The position numbers and the translations under genes were made by a program. A model generated the notes under the pieces. That model was given only the letters and a program-made list of their open reading frames with translations. It was not told the DNA's origin and searched no databases. A DNA stretch of 64,000 bases from Alviniconcha marisindica (lineage: Eukaryota > Mollusca > Gastropoda > Provannidae), in the NCBI GenBank assembly GCA_018857735.1, contig JABMCL010002105.1:186001-250000 (forward strand). The letters are read 5' to 3'. Positions 13,740 through 23,549 of this stretch are shown here, in pieces. Position 1 is the first letter of the stretch. Each line of letters starts with the position of its first letter.

Positions 13740-13895
13740 ATCCTCACTGTGACCTTGACCGTGACCCAATCTTTTCGCGTGACACTCCAGCTGATGACGC
13801 ACCACCGCATGTCACGGTTCGTTTCGACAGGTTTAGCGGTTTAGTGGACAACATCTGGACAGACGGACAGGGTGATTTCAAATTTCCCCTTTTTC
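13740..13895 (+). mobile_element. Dispersed short repeat ending GACAGACGGACAGGG, copy 1
   Basis: It contains GTGACACTCCAGCTGATGACGC, a GGTTTAGCGG-type core and a GGACAGACGGACAGGG tail, followed by an A-rich stretch. Related copies lie at 29480-29645 and 63305-63475 in the same orientation. Confidence 0.5.
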
Positions 13896-14109
13896 AAAAA
13901 CAACAAAAACAAAGCAAAAAACAACAAACAAAACCCAGCAACAACACGGTAACGAGAGGAGGCGGGGCGGTAAAGTGATAATTACAACGATATTGCAAGC
14001 TGATATTTTGACGATGTAAGCCTCGGAGACTCGGTCAAGTCTCCGCTGTTAGTCTCCACTGTTCATGTATACATAGGTTGAATGAAATATTAGAAGCAGG
14101 ACGAACTAG
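13896..14109. other. No gene recognised
   Basis: CAA-rich sequence following the repeat tail. Confidence 0.5.
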
Positions 14110-14500
14110 TGCACTGAGTGTCTCCGTGGCGCCAACGATGCCAGAGGTTGGACTCGGGGAGCAGGTTGGTAATTGAAAACAGCTTGTCGCTGGCTCCACT
14201 TCACCTCCTGCTCTCTGCCGTAACAGTCTGCCGGCGATAATTTAAGAACCCTCGCCAGTGCCCGCCCCTCCACTTCTACACTTGTCAAGCCCGCCCTTAG
14301 TCTTGATGAGGATGTAGACTACAGTTGGCATATACTGCAGGTCCTTTGGGGACCCTTGCCATTTATCTCACAGCTTGTTTATGGCCAATAATCATTATAC
14401 GCTGCTATTGAGGCACGGGGAGGGGAGGGGCGGGGCGGAGCCTGACGTTGCCATGGGTCTACAGCAGCCACAATTCTGCATGCGAAGCGAGCCGGAGGAA
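14110..14500. promoter_or_regulatory. Candidate promoter or enhancer block upstream of mab-21
   Basis: It contains a forkhead-like TTGTTTA near 14375-14381, CCAAT at 14385-14389, an overlapping double GC box (GGGGCGGGGCGG at 14427-14438) and an X-box half site GTTGCCATGG near 14448. It could be an upstream mab-21 promoter or an enhancer. No transcript evidence is available. Confidence 0.3.
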
Positions 14501-16379
14501 TGCTCTGTCAGGAGGCACTAGTGAAGAAAGCAGCACGATCCTGATCCTTCAAAACCTCTCCATTTTCAAAGTAACCAAAAGCAGCCAGCTGAGCTGAAGT
14601 CTGTTGGCGAACAAACAACGGGAACTGTGTGGTTTACAGGTAAAAGCGAAGACACACCTGCAAGTGCCAGCAACAGAAATAGATGCCTACCTCCTCTCAG
14701 ACAGCTCTCCTTCAGCAAGCCGCTGCTTTGAGTACGTGCACTTGATGCCGAGTGTGTTTAATGTTACTTTCGTGTCCCCCATTTCCACTCCTCACGCTGG
14801 ATCAGGATGCCAGTGGCAAAACAACAACAACAAACAAACAACAAACTACAGAACGGGGAGCAAGGGCCTCACAGAATTAGATGACAATAAGTACAGTTGA
14901 AACCTTTTAGTTTCTTTCTGACATTAGCCAAAAGTTAAAAACCAAGAAATCACCTCCTCTCCGTCTGGAGTTCAACCGAAGACGTTTGTCCAATCGCCTT
15001 TAACCCAATCCACTTCTGTTCATGTGGAACAGGTAAAGCGAGAAAGCCAAGCCGCCATACATTGCGTGGCCGGCGTCCTTCGTTGTGGCTTCGGTCGTTT
15101 CGCTCTCTTTCCTTTATAAAAGCTTTTCCAGTTGCTTAACGCCTATTATTTTAGTTGTTGCTTACTTTTTCTCTCTCTTTTAAATATTTTGTTTGCAACG
15201 TCAGCCAAAGCGATGCCCAGTGATTGAATCCCAGTTGGGATTGATGGCCTATACCGACGAGCGAGTGAATGAGCGAGGTGACTAGCTTCATGTATCACAG
15301 TGGCGACAGTCTGACATGTTCACTTCTTAGTGCTCCATCTTCATTACTACCGCCTCTCCGCACTTCTGAGTGGAGCTCTCTTCAAGCCCTTGCTCTTATT
15401 TTCCCCTGCTGCTCCAGATCACCCAATTTCACCCTTTTCACCCACTTTCACCTCCTCAAAGGAGCGGGGCCCCGAAAGTTCTCTCACCCGCCACCCAAAC
15501 CCTGTCTCTTGCATACAGCTCCTGCCAGTCCGACACCACAACACCCCCATCAACCACGGTTAGACGAAGCTGTATCTCCATCTTTTGTAGCATGCAATAA
15601 TAGTGTACACAGGCGACACGTTTTCAAAGAAGGGCTTAAAAGCCCGAAGCATAAACATGGATTTTTAAAAATATTTTATTGTTGGTGTTCTATAATGATA
15701 AAACAAACAGAAGAAGAATTTTTTTTTTAAATCAATCAATCAACAACAAAAACAAAGGGAAACAAATATAAAAATGAATTGGAAAACGACTCCGAAGTAC
15801 TCAAAACACCTCTGAACAGGTCCTCATTTATGTTTTCACTCAGTCGCTTAAATATCGGACTACGAATGATTGATTCTTACTGATTTTTTTAAATTATTTT
15901 AACCTGTAGTTGCAAATCCGGCATCTCCGACCAGATGATGATTCTAACGGGACGAGGACTGCAGGGATAGTGTGTCAAGAACATACTCCTGGGACCACAC
16001 AGTGACATTTTGACTTGTATGGATGGTGGGCTCTTCGACTTGTAGACCAGTCAAATCACGTCTAGATCTCAGAAATATGATTATGTTGCAGAACTTTGAG
16101 AAGTTTTAGTGTGGCGTGAGCCTGTTTCGGCGCGCCGTGCTCAACGAGCAACCTACACTCTTCAACGCACGCTGACATCGCCACACGCAGGCGAGTGAAA
16201 ACTTTTTGTACAGTGTCGTCTGCTTCAATCGATCCCACCATGAAGACTAATGGTGCTTCACAATAAACTACCGTGAACACATATGGCTAATGAACGATTA
16301 ACAAAAGAAATACAATTCAAAAGACCCGTAATCGTCGGGACTGAATACCAACCAGGCAGAGTCCTTCCCGCTTCTCTCT
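14501..16379. other. No gene recognised
   Basis: Unassigned sequence including A/T-rich stretches at about 15640-15780. A short - strand open frame at 16062-16280 has no recognised homologue. Confidence 0.55.
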
Positions 16380-17721
16380 CCCCCCCCCCCTCGACCCCCC
16401 CCCCCCCCCCCCAAGCGGCGGCGGCGGTAAACGTGGGGGCGGGGTTTGGCACGCCACTTGGCGGTCATCAAGCTCCATTTACTTTTCCCACGAAGAGCGA
16501 GGCCCTGCGCTGTCTTCGCCTCTTCTCCCGCTCCTGGTTGGCTGCCGTGCAACAACCGGCTCGCGCTGTATCCCCGCCCCTTCAATTATGAGTGACAGAG
16601 GTGGGAAATGACGCCGAGTCAGTGGCCGGAGCTAGCGCAGCGCGATTAGGTAGCAGGAGCGAACGGCGGCCGAAAGCGAGAGGAGAGTCCCAACAGCTCA
16701 ACAGAGACAATCGTAATGAGAGAGGAACCCCCCCATCACCTTTCACTTCCCCGTCGACCAGACTCCGCAAGCACGTGGCGGGCTGTCCACAAGGCCACTG
16801 GAACCGCGGCTGTGCACGCGCAGGGGGGAGTTACCGAGGGGGTGCCGACTGGGTTGAGACCGAGGAGAGTGTAGCGCGGTGCAGAGGAACACAAGTGGGC
16901 AGAAAAGTGGCCGCGTCAACAACGGGGTGCTGGAGTTGCGGCACGGCACGTCGATCCCGAGCGTTACGTAAAGAGAAGGGGGGACTGTGTGGACAGTTAA
17001 TGACATCACCGCCACTGGAGGTGACCAACACCACCCCACTGCCGACAACACTCGCGGAACAACCGCACACTCTCTTTTGCCGGGGAAAAAACCCGCGCGA
17101 GATCGGTGTCAGATCTGGAATAAAACGGCCAGTTGTCGACTTAAACGCAGTGGGACGTTGCGCGCAAAATATATTCCAAACGGACGTTTTTCTCGCCGCG
17201 GCGAAAGCTGTTTCATCGAAAAAAATAAGATTTCAAGTTAAATCAGTGTTAATCACATCGGTTGACGTGGCTCCGAAATTCCCCAGCACAAAGAACAAAC
17301 AAATCTCGAGCTCGACACAAGGAATGGATTAAGTGAACAATTTATCTTCTTGTGTCATTTTAATTGTCTATCGAGAGCTTACACAGAAGCATCCGAGGCA
17401 GGGAACAGTGTCGCAAATCATCGCGTACAGACCAGGACCGCCATAAACGACCCAGGACTGTCACTCAAAACTTCTCTGGCTCAGCTCCTCGCCTGTCACT
17501 ACAGCTAAAAACAAAAAAGAAGGGGGGAGCTTTTTGTGAAAGTTGCCGACGCATCCTCAATTCTGTCTGTGAGCGCATCGGATGTGAAATAACTTGTGGA
17601 CAATACAGCGCTTTCCAGCTTTCTTGAGACTGGCGAGGACATAGTTTTTACACGACAGTGCTCTTGACGGCACTTACCAACAGTCGCACTCTACACCTTT
17701 TCTGGCAAAATCCGGACCACC
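16380..17721 (+). promoter_or_regulatory. CpG-rich 5' flank / putative promoter and 5' UTR of mab-21
   Basis: The 1.3 kb before the mab-21 start is GC- and CpG-rich, unlike most of the window. It begins with poly-C tracts and a (GGC)n stretch and contains a GC-box-like TCCCCGCCCC at 16571-16580. No convincing TATA box was seen near it. The exact transcription start and any noncoding 5' exon cannot be fixed from sequence. A long open frame in this stretch is judged a composition effect. Confidence 0.4.
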
Positions 17722-17933
17722 ATGTTGCTGGAAGGCACAAGCCCCGAGATGCTGACGGCGCAGTCCAAGTTGTTGTTCCAGATCAACAAGTACTACAACG
17801 AGCGTGTTCACGCGCGGAAGGCGTCGACGGCGAAGACGATCCGCGAGGTTTGCAAGGTGGTCCAGGACGTGCTGAAGGAGGTGGAAGTCCAAGAGCCTCG
17901 CTTCATCTCCTCCCTCACCGAGGTCAACAGCAG
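17722..17933 (+). CDS. mab-21: mab-21 coding exon 1
   Basis: It encodes residues 1-70 plus two bases of codon 71. The ATG at 17722 has a good context (ACCACC before it). Met10 at 17749-17751 is a second candidate start and lines up with Met1 of the human proteins; its use would give exactly 359 residues, the human length. The donor after 17933 is GTAAC (phase 2). The segment carries the helical N-terminal region with NKYYNE and KTIREVCKVV and ends at the site of human Arg62. Confidence 0.95.
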
Positions 17934-18600
17934 GTAACATACACATACACGAGTGAGAGTGATACAAATATTGTAGACCTCTATGCAGACAAAACGACAA
18001 CAAAATTAAACAGAAAAAAACAACATGTCCAACTCTTATACCAAGAACGTCTTCCATCACTGCAAAAACACCGAACCAACTTAACCGGCGAAATTGCATA
18101 AAAGTTAAATAAAGCCGCATGATTTATTCTTTTTGGGGGGTTGTTGTTGAGAGTGCCATAATCTGCATTGAGATATACACAGGAAACAATGGCTACAGTC
18201 ATCCGTATTTATTTGGCATATCAGTTATAGAAATATATATATAAAGAGTAAGTAAAGTTAACAAGAACCCAGAAGGAAATCAACACTGGACATTTCCGTA
18301 AACCTTAGACACCGAAAGAGATCACGACAGTTTTTCATGCATTGTTCAGTTGCTGAACTGCTATAATTTGCTCACTAGCTGATTTGTTTTGTGTTGAAAT
18401 ATCCCGGAACCACGCATCACTGGAACAAACACTTCGGCCAAGGCTGAAAGCAAAGTGGACATAAAATTATAAAATAACTAGCGACTAGTCCCTTCAATAC
18501 TTTCTGTACTGAACCAAGCAGCCACTGGACACCACAGACAAAACAGAAGTGTCACTGCAGACAACACGAAAGAATTCACGAGACATGACCAAAGCGTTTT

Positions 18601-18673
<73 letters not shown>

Positions 18674-19730
18674 TATGATACGCATACAGCCGTTTCGTCG
18701 AGGCATTATCATGGTTTCCTCTAAACTACATTCCAACTATGTTTTCATCGACCACAAGTTAGTATCATAAACTGTACAGCTTTGTTGTTGTTTCGTTTTT
18801 CTCTCAAACAAACAAACAAACAAAAAACACAAGAACAAGAAACACACATAACACAGTTATAAGCACTGGGTCAGAAATCCGACGAATGACTGATTGAACG
18901 CACACTTTACATCTTCCTCCGTTAAATAGCCTCCAATAAGCGTCATTATCATTAACGTACAATGCCACCAAGTCAGTTAATTCACCACAGCCGACGGTAC
19001 GCACGTGTATTAACTGGACACAACCGATTTCACACGCAGGACCCTATGACGGCAGCATAGTCTCCTAGCCACCGACTGCATGCACGGCGACACGCAAGGT
19101 CAATCACGCCCCCTGGTCACATTATGCACGTAGACATTACCTTTTACAAAAACTACGGCCACGGAAACGGACCATGACCCACTAAACGACTCGGCAGCCA
19201 TAATTACATTTTTTAATTTTTTTTAAACAGTGTGTAAGCTGATCTCATTTTGAGTCGAACTTTTCATGTTGATACAATTTACGTGGCAGCTGTCAGTTAC
19301 TTGGTACAATTTAAGGACCGATAAACCGTGACGGTGACGCCTGGGCCAAACACAAGTGGCATCCCACCGGCGGGTTGTCAAAATCCATTTTGTCGATCAA
19401 GCGACGTCCTTTGATGGTATCGGCTACAAACTACAGCCATGTTTCACAACATTCCTGCATCGAACATAATTATATATTCGTTTTCGTACGTACTGTTGGT
19501 CAAGCTGAAGAAACATCCCGGTAACCACAGGTCAACACCAGGAAATATGGGTCACGTACACGGTTTAACCGTGCTTTGATCATCAGATAATCAAACATTC
19601 TTTATTGGGCCTATCAGTTTGCAATACAATGTCTACTGTATCACCTTTCTCTTCAGACAGTTCAATTTAAAATACCATGTACATGTACAGACATGTCAAG
19701 CTAGCTGACGGACACATAACGACACTTGTA

Positions 19731-19771
<41 letters not shown>

Positions 19772-21242
19772 AAAAGAAGAAGAAGAAGGAATAATAGAAA
19801 GAAAGAAATTGTCTCTCTTGTTCCAGATATGAAGGTCTGGAGGTGGTCTCACCCAACGAGTTCGAGGTGGTGCTGTACCTCAATCAGATGGGAGTCTTCA
19901 ACTTCGTGGACGACGGCACTATACCAGGCTGTGCGGTGTTAAAACTTAGCGACGGTCGAAAACGATCCATGTCGTTATGGGTGGAGTTCATCACGGCCTC
20001 CGGCTACCTCTCCGCCAGGAAGATCCGCTCCCGGTTCCAGACGCTGGTGGCCCAAGCCGTGGACAAGTGCAGCTACCGCGACATCGTCAAGATGATCCCC
20101 GACACCACGGAGGTGAAGCTGAGAATCAAGGAGCGCCACGTGGTGCAGATCACGCCGGCCTTCCGCTGTGGCGGCATCTGGTGCCGCTCCGCGGCTCACT
20201 GGCCCACGCCGCACACCTCCTGGCCCAGCCCCAACCTCGTGGCCGAGGTCAAGACAGAGGGCTTTGACCTGCTGTCCAAGGAGAGCATCTACATGAAGGT
20301 GGGTCCCTAATCTGTCATGGCTTTTAATGCAGATTGTTCATCGCCTCAACATCTCCACGTCGAACTGCATTTCATACAATCCATTCCACACTTCTTTCTT
20401 TGTACACATCCTTGCTTTGCCATGCTTCCCTAATTTGTGAACGAAACTCACTAAAATCACAACACTTTTTTCTCCCATTCCCACTACAATGAACCCTTTT
20501 TCTGCCTTCCAAAAGGACAAGCAGTCAGCAGCAGAGGGCGACGCATGGGTGATGTCGTTCCGCTATGCTGAGGACCGCCTGCTGTACGGTGGCTGTCGTC
20601 GCAAGTGTCTCTCCATCCTGAAGACACTGCGAGACCGCCATCTGGACATCCCCGGTCAGCCAATCAACAGTTACCATCTGAAGACGCTGCTCCTTTACGA
20701 GTGTGAAAAGCATCCAAGAGAAGTGAGCTGAACTTTTTAAGACATTGGAAATAGAAGGGTGAACTTAAGACATTGGAAATAGAAGGGTGAACTTAAGACA
20801 ATGGAAATAGAAGGGTGATGAAAGGTAAGAAAGTTTAAACAAACTTTCGTTTGACGTCTGCTGATAATACTATTTTTTGTTGCGAAACGACGTATCCAAA
20901 TGGAAGCGACATACAGCAAAGTAACCAAAGGCAGGCGTACTGGCATTATTTAAAAGTGTCACAAATCCATTCAGAAAGTGAAGATACGGTGGACTTGTCC
21001 TGACAATGCCCGTTCTCTTTCTGCAGATGGAGTGGGACGACACGTGTATCGGCGACCGCATAAACGGCATCTTGCTGCAGCTCATCTCCTGCCTGCAGAA
21101 CCGTCGTTGTCCCCAGTACTTCCTGCCCAGCGTTGACCTCTTTAAGGGCAAGTCCACTGCCGCCATGGACTCCGTGGCCAAACAGGTGTGGCGGATTGTC
21201 AGGGAACTGCTCACCAACCCACACAGCCTGGAGGTGCTCTGA
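17722..21242 (+). CDS. mab-21: mab-21 homologue (MAB21L1/L2 type), four coding exons
   Basis: The coding sequence is the join of 17722-17933, 19827-20298, 20516-20722 and 21027-21242, giving 368 codons plus a TGA stop. The product aligns without gaps along its whole length to vertebrate MAB21L1/MAB21L2 as I know them, apart from nine extra N-terminal residues. It shows EVCKVV, LKEVEVQEPRFISSL, EFEVVLYLNQMGVFNFVDDG, GRKRSMSLWVEFITASGYL, SILKTLRDRHL and NGILLQLISCLQ. The family has a cGAS-like nucleotidyltransferase fold and acts in cell-fate specification; nematode mab-21 patterns male tail rays and vertebrate MAB21L1/L2 are needed for eye development. Of the three acidic positions used by cGAS, two are kept here (E82 and E84) and the third is Q178, so catalysis is unlikely. 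R60 matches human MAB21L2 R51, a residue altered in eye malformation. All three introns are GT-AG. An in-frame TGA at 17665-17667 closes the frame upstream. The vertebrate paralogues have an uninterrupted coding sequence, so the introns are notable. Confidence 0.97.
18600..18677. repeat. (TA)n microsatellite in mab-21 intron 1
   Basis: A TA run with one TATG break near its start and one AT slip near its end. Confidence 0.95.
18677..18715 (-). mobile_element. Penelope-like end motif beside the intronic TA array
   Basis: On the - strand it reads GCCTCGACGAAACGGCTGT and then GTATGCGTATC directly into the TA array. The CGACGAAA core resembles the other hammerhead-like ends in the window but lacks the stem-II hairpin. 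Confidence 0.3.
19737..19790. repeat. Poly-C / poly-A tract near the intron 1 acceptor
   Basis: About 25 C then 13 A then GAA repeats, only 40-90 bp before the exon 2 acceptor. Confidence 0.9.
19827..20298 (+). CDS. mab-21: mab-21 coding exon 2
   Basis: It completes codon 71 (Arg) and encodes residues 72-228. It carries the nucleotidyltransferase-fold core: SPNEFEVVLYL at 79-89, aligned to the catalytic acidic strand of cGAS, then the invariant GRKRSMSLWVEF and ASGYLSARKIRSRFQ stretches and HVVQITPAF around Q178. It ends with Lys at a GTGGG donor (phase 0). GC content is far above that of the flanking introns, as expected of conserved coding sequence. Confidence 0.97.
20299..20515 (+). other. 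mab-21 intron 2 (phase 0)
   Basis: This is a 217-bp GT-AG intron with donor GTGGGT and acceptor TTCCAAAAG. No repeat or coding sequence was seen inside it. Removing it joins LLSKESIYMK to DKQSAAEGDAWV, which restores the family spacing exactly. Confidence 0.93.
20516..20722 (+). CDS. mab-21: mab-21 coding exon 3
   Basis: It encodes residues 229-297, with GDAWV, GGCRRKCLSILKTLRDRHL and YECEKHPRE, the helical C-terminal lobe of the Mab-21 domain. Both borders are phase 0, with donor GTGAGC after Glu297. The acceptor side is confirmed by the family alignment. Confidence 0.96.
20723..21026 (+). other. mab-21 intron 3 (phase 0) with 28-bp tandem repeat
   Basis: This is a 304-bp GT-AG intron ending CTTTCTGCAG. 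Just after the donor it holds three tandem copies of a 28-bp unit (20739-20818), with copy starts at 20739, 20767 and 20795. The third copy is slightly shortened. This is a local slippage or duplication product. Confidence 0.93.
21027..21242 (+). CDS. mab-21: mab-21 coding exon 4 with stop
   Basis: It encodes residues 298-368 and the TGA at 21240-21242. It carries GDRINGILLQLISCLQ, NRRCPQYFLP and the C-terminal RELLTNPHSLEVL, matching the natural C-terminus of the family. The protein is therefore complete. Confidence 0.97.
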   Translation: MEWDDTCIGDRINGILLQLISCLQNRRCPQYFLPSVDLFKGKSTAAMDSVAKQVWRIVRELLTNPHSLEVL

Positions 21243-22929
21243 ACGACCCCCTCAAAGCTCTACACTATTTATCAAGAGTGCAATGGTCCGGAACGACCTC
21301 GGCAGTGCTAACAGTAACACTCATCAACTGAGTGAATGTGAAAGAGGTGCTGTGAACAGCCGAGTTCCCCATTTTTCTTTTCTTTCTCTCTCTCAAATTT
21401 AAAATGTGGAGAGCAAATTAGACAGAATGGGGAAAAAGCACCAGAGACCTTGATAACTGGTGTTATCACATTCCTGGGAGTGATAGTTCATCGGTGAAAT
21501 AGCCATTTCCACGATGTTCAGGTACAGACTGCATGAATGACTCGTTCAACCTTAACTAGCGGTCAAATGACCCGCTTATGTTGTGAATGACTGAACTATA
21601 GGAAATGTAAGGTGTACAGGGGAAGGAAACAAGATCAGATCTGGGAGATGAATTATAGGCTGGGTGAGCGACACGGTGTCGCTGGCTTTTCATGGGGAAC
21701 CTGACCCCAATTTCCACGAGAGAGGGGGATTTTTGTAATATTGTTTAAGCGCTTTGGTTTTTCCACTGGCGTTAGTGAAGCAAAATGCCGGATGCTGTGG
21801 TTACAGTATACTACACAATGAATAAGTAGGCTACGCTGGTGGTGGTGAAACACTGTAATGCGTGGACAATAGAAGTAAGCTGACACACAAGACCCTGCTA
21901 ATCAGTGACGGAACAGTTGCAACCACACATCAGTCGATCCAACCAGTGGTGCAGAACAGGAACAAACGCATTCAATTCCCCAATATACAAAAAAAGAACG
22001 AAGACAGAAAGACAAACAGACGAATCACTGATGACACAAAACAAACAGACCAAATATTAAATCAACCAATCAATGTTTCAATAATAGGATAACATCGACA
22101 CAGAACTCTTCAAACGTCCCTTGTAGTGACTTAAAGGTACTCGCCTTCTCAAAACTTTTGTAAACAATTCATGACAGAGACTGAAACTCAAAGACTACTT
22201 GTCCCGTTGCTTTGGCATTGACTTTAAAATCCGGCCCCGTGGTGACGACTAGTTGGAATGTTGTACCACCAACGGCCTGGGCTGGCCTGATGCACACCAG
22301 CGGCCTCTTTTAGGTAACGTGTAAACGGCCTGCGCGCACACCACCCTTGTCGGATGATTTGAGCATTGAGGGGGAAAACACTGATTCTCCTTCCCCCTTC
22401 CCCGTTGCTCTTTACAGTGGATACAAAATCAACGCGATATGTAAAAACAAAGCCTTTAATTTCACCTCTTCCACCCGTTCGTGGGAAGGCCTCCACCCCA
22501 CCCCCACCTTCCCCGTGTTTTCGGTAGGCTAGTTCCTGTAAACTATGGCGTAGTGCACCCAACATATCGGTGCACGGTGTACGAGCTTTCGGCAATGAAA
22601 TGACCAGCTGAAAAGACTGAAACACCGAAGTCATAAAACTGCTTCATACGATGCTTATGTCAGAGAATGGAGCTGACGTTAAAATGAGTCAGATTCAGAT
22701 GTGTGTGTGTTACCGTGTGCTTTGTGCCAGCTTCGTTCGTGCCGTGTTAGTTCCGTGCGATGAACACTCTCGCGCCCTAAACACTTTAGCTTTCATGTCA
22801 GTGTATATATCTTACTTGCTCCACTGCACTTCCAATATGGTTGTCATTGGCTAGTCAACGCGCGCGTGTGTGTGTGTGTGTGTGTGAACACTGGCAGGAA
22901 TAAAAAAGAATTAAAAAACCCAATAAAAA
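21243..22929 (+). other. 3' flank / probable 3' UTR region of mab-21
   Basis: No gene was seen here. The first polyadenylation-like signals after the stop are ATTAAA at 22056-22061 and AATAAA at 22899-22904 (again at 22922-22927). A short (GT)n lies at about 22863-22887. The real 3' end would need transcript data, so the UTR could be 0.8 or 1.7 kb. Confidence 0.35.
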
Positions 22930-23476
22930 ATAAAATAAAAAATAAAAAATAGAAAGAAAACAACAAAACAGAAGAGAAAGGCTAAAGATTCATGCAATGT
23001 GGCAGTTTAAAAAAGCTAAGAGGACGAACTGGAACACTTGGACAGCGACTTTTTATGTGCAATCACACCAGGAAATTGGTGCTCAAAAGCAAGGAAGCCA
23101 CAAGCACACACAACGGATGCTTGCATTTGTACGGATTTTGCAAATGGAACGACGGTTCTGTACACAGCTGACATGGAAATAGCAAGAACGTGTTACCGTG
23201 TGCTTGAATATCAATCTGGGAGTTGTGCCGCATACAAGTGGACCGAGATTCTGTTTGTATAGTTGTTGTGGCCATGATCAGGACACCGAAATGGGGTTTT
23301 GCCTGTACGGACAGGAGGACCGACAAAGAAATACGAATGCTATCGTCTACGGTAAGTCAAATACGTATTTACAATTTGTGCTTAACAACCATTTTGTGTT
23401 CTCAAAATATCATTACAATTTCTCTGCTAATTGTCGCTTCTACAGTATTGAAAGCAAGGCCATCTGCTATTTCAGC

Positions 23477-23477
<1 letters not shown>
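22930..23477. other. No gene recognised
   Basis: AT-rich unassigned sequence with AAAATAAAAT-type low complexity at its start. Confidence 0.55.

Positions 23478-23548
<71 letters not shown>
23478..23548. repeat. (GT)n microsatellite
   Basis: About 35 GT units. Confidence 0.97.

Positions 23549-23549
<1 letters not shown>

Larger units (their letters stand above)
17934..19826 (+). other. mab-21 intron 1 (phase 2)
   Basis: This 1,893-bp intron starts GTAAC and ends in a TTGTTCCAG acceptor. It contains a (TA)n array at about 18600-18677, a Penelope-like end motif beside it (18677-18715), a poly-C/poly-A run at about 19737-19790 and otherwise AT-rich sequence. No further coding exon was recognised inside it. 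Confidence 0.93.

Noticed and set aside
15113..15123. TATA-box-like TTTATAAAAG upstream of mab-21
   Set aside because: It lies 2.6 kb before the start codon in AT-rich DNA without other promoter signals. Chance is the simpler explanation.
16062..16280. - strand open frame of 72 codons with a plausible amphipathic sequence
   Set aside because: Short, no family recognised and no supporting signals. It could be an exon but cannot be supported.
16592..17332. Open frame of 246 codons just upstream of mab-21
   Set aside because: It starts at GTG, lies in a CpG-rich promoter-like stretch where stops are rare, has no recognisable domain and would end 390 bp before the real gene. It is most likely a composition effect.
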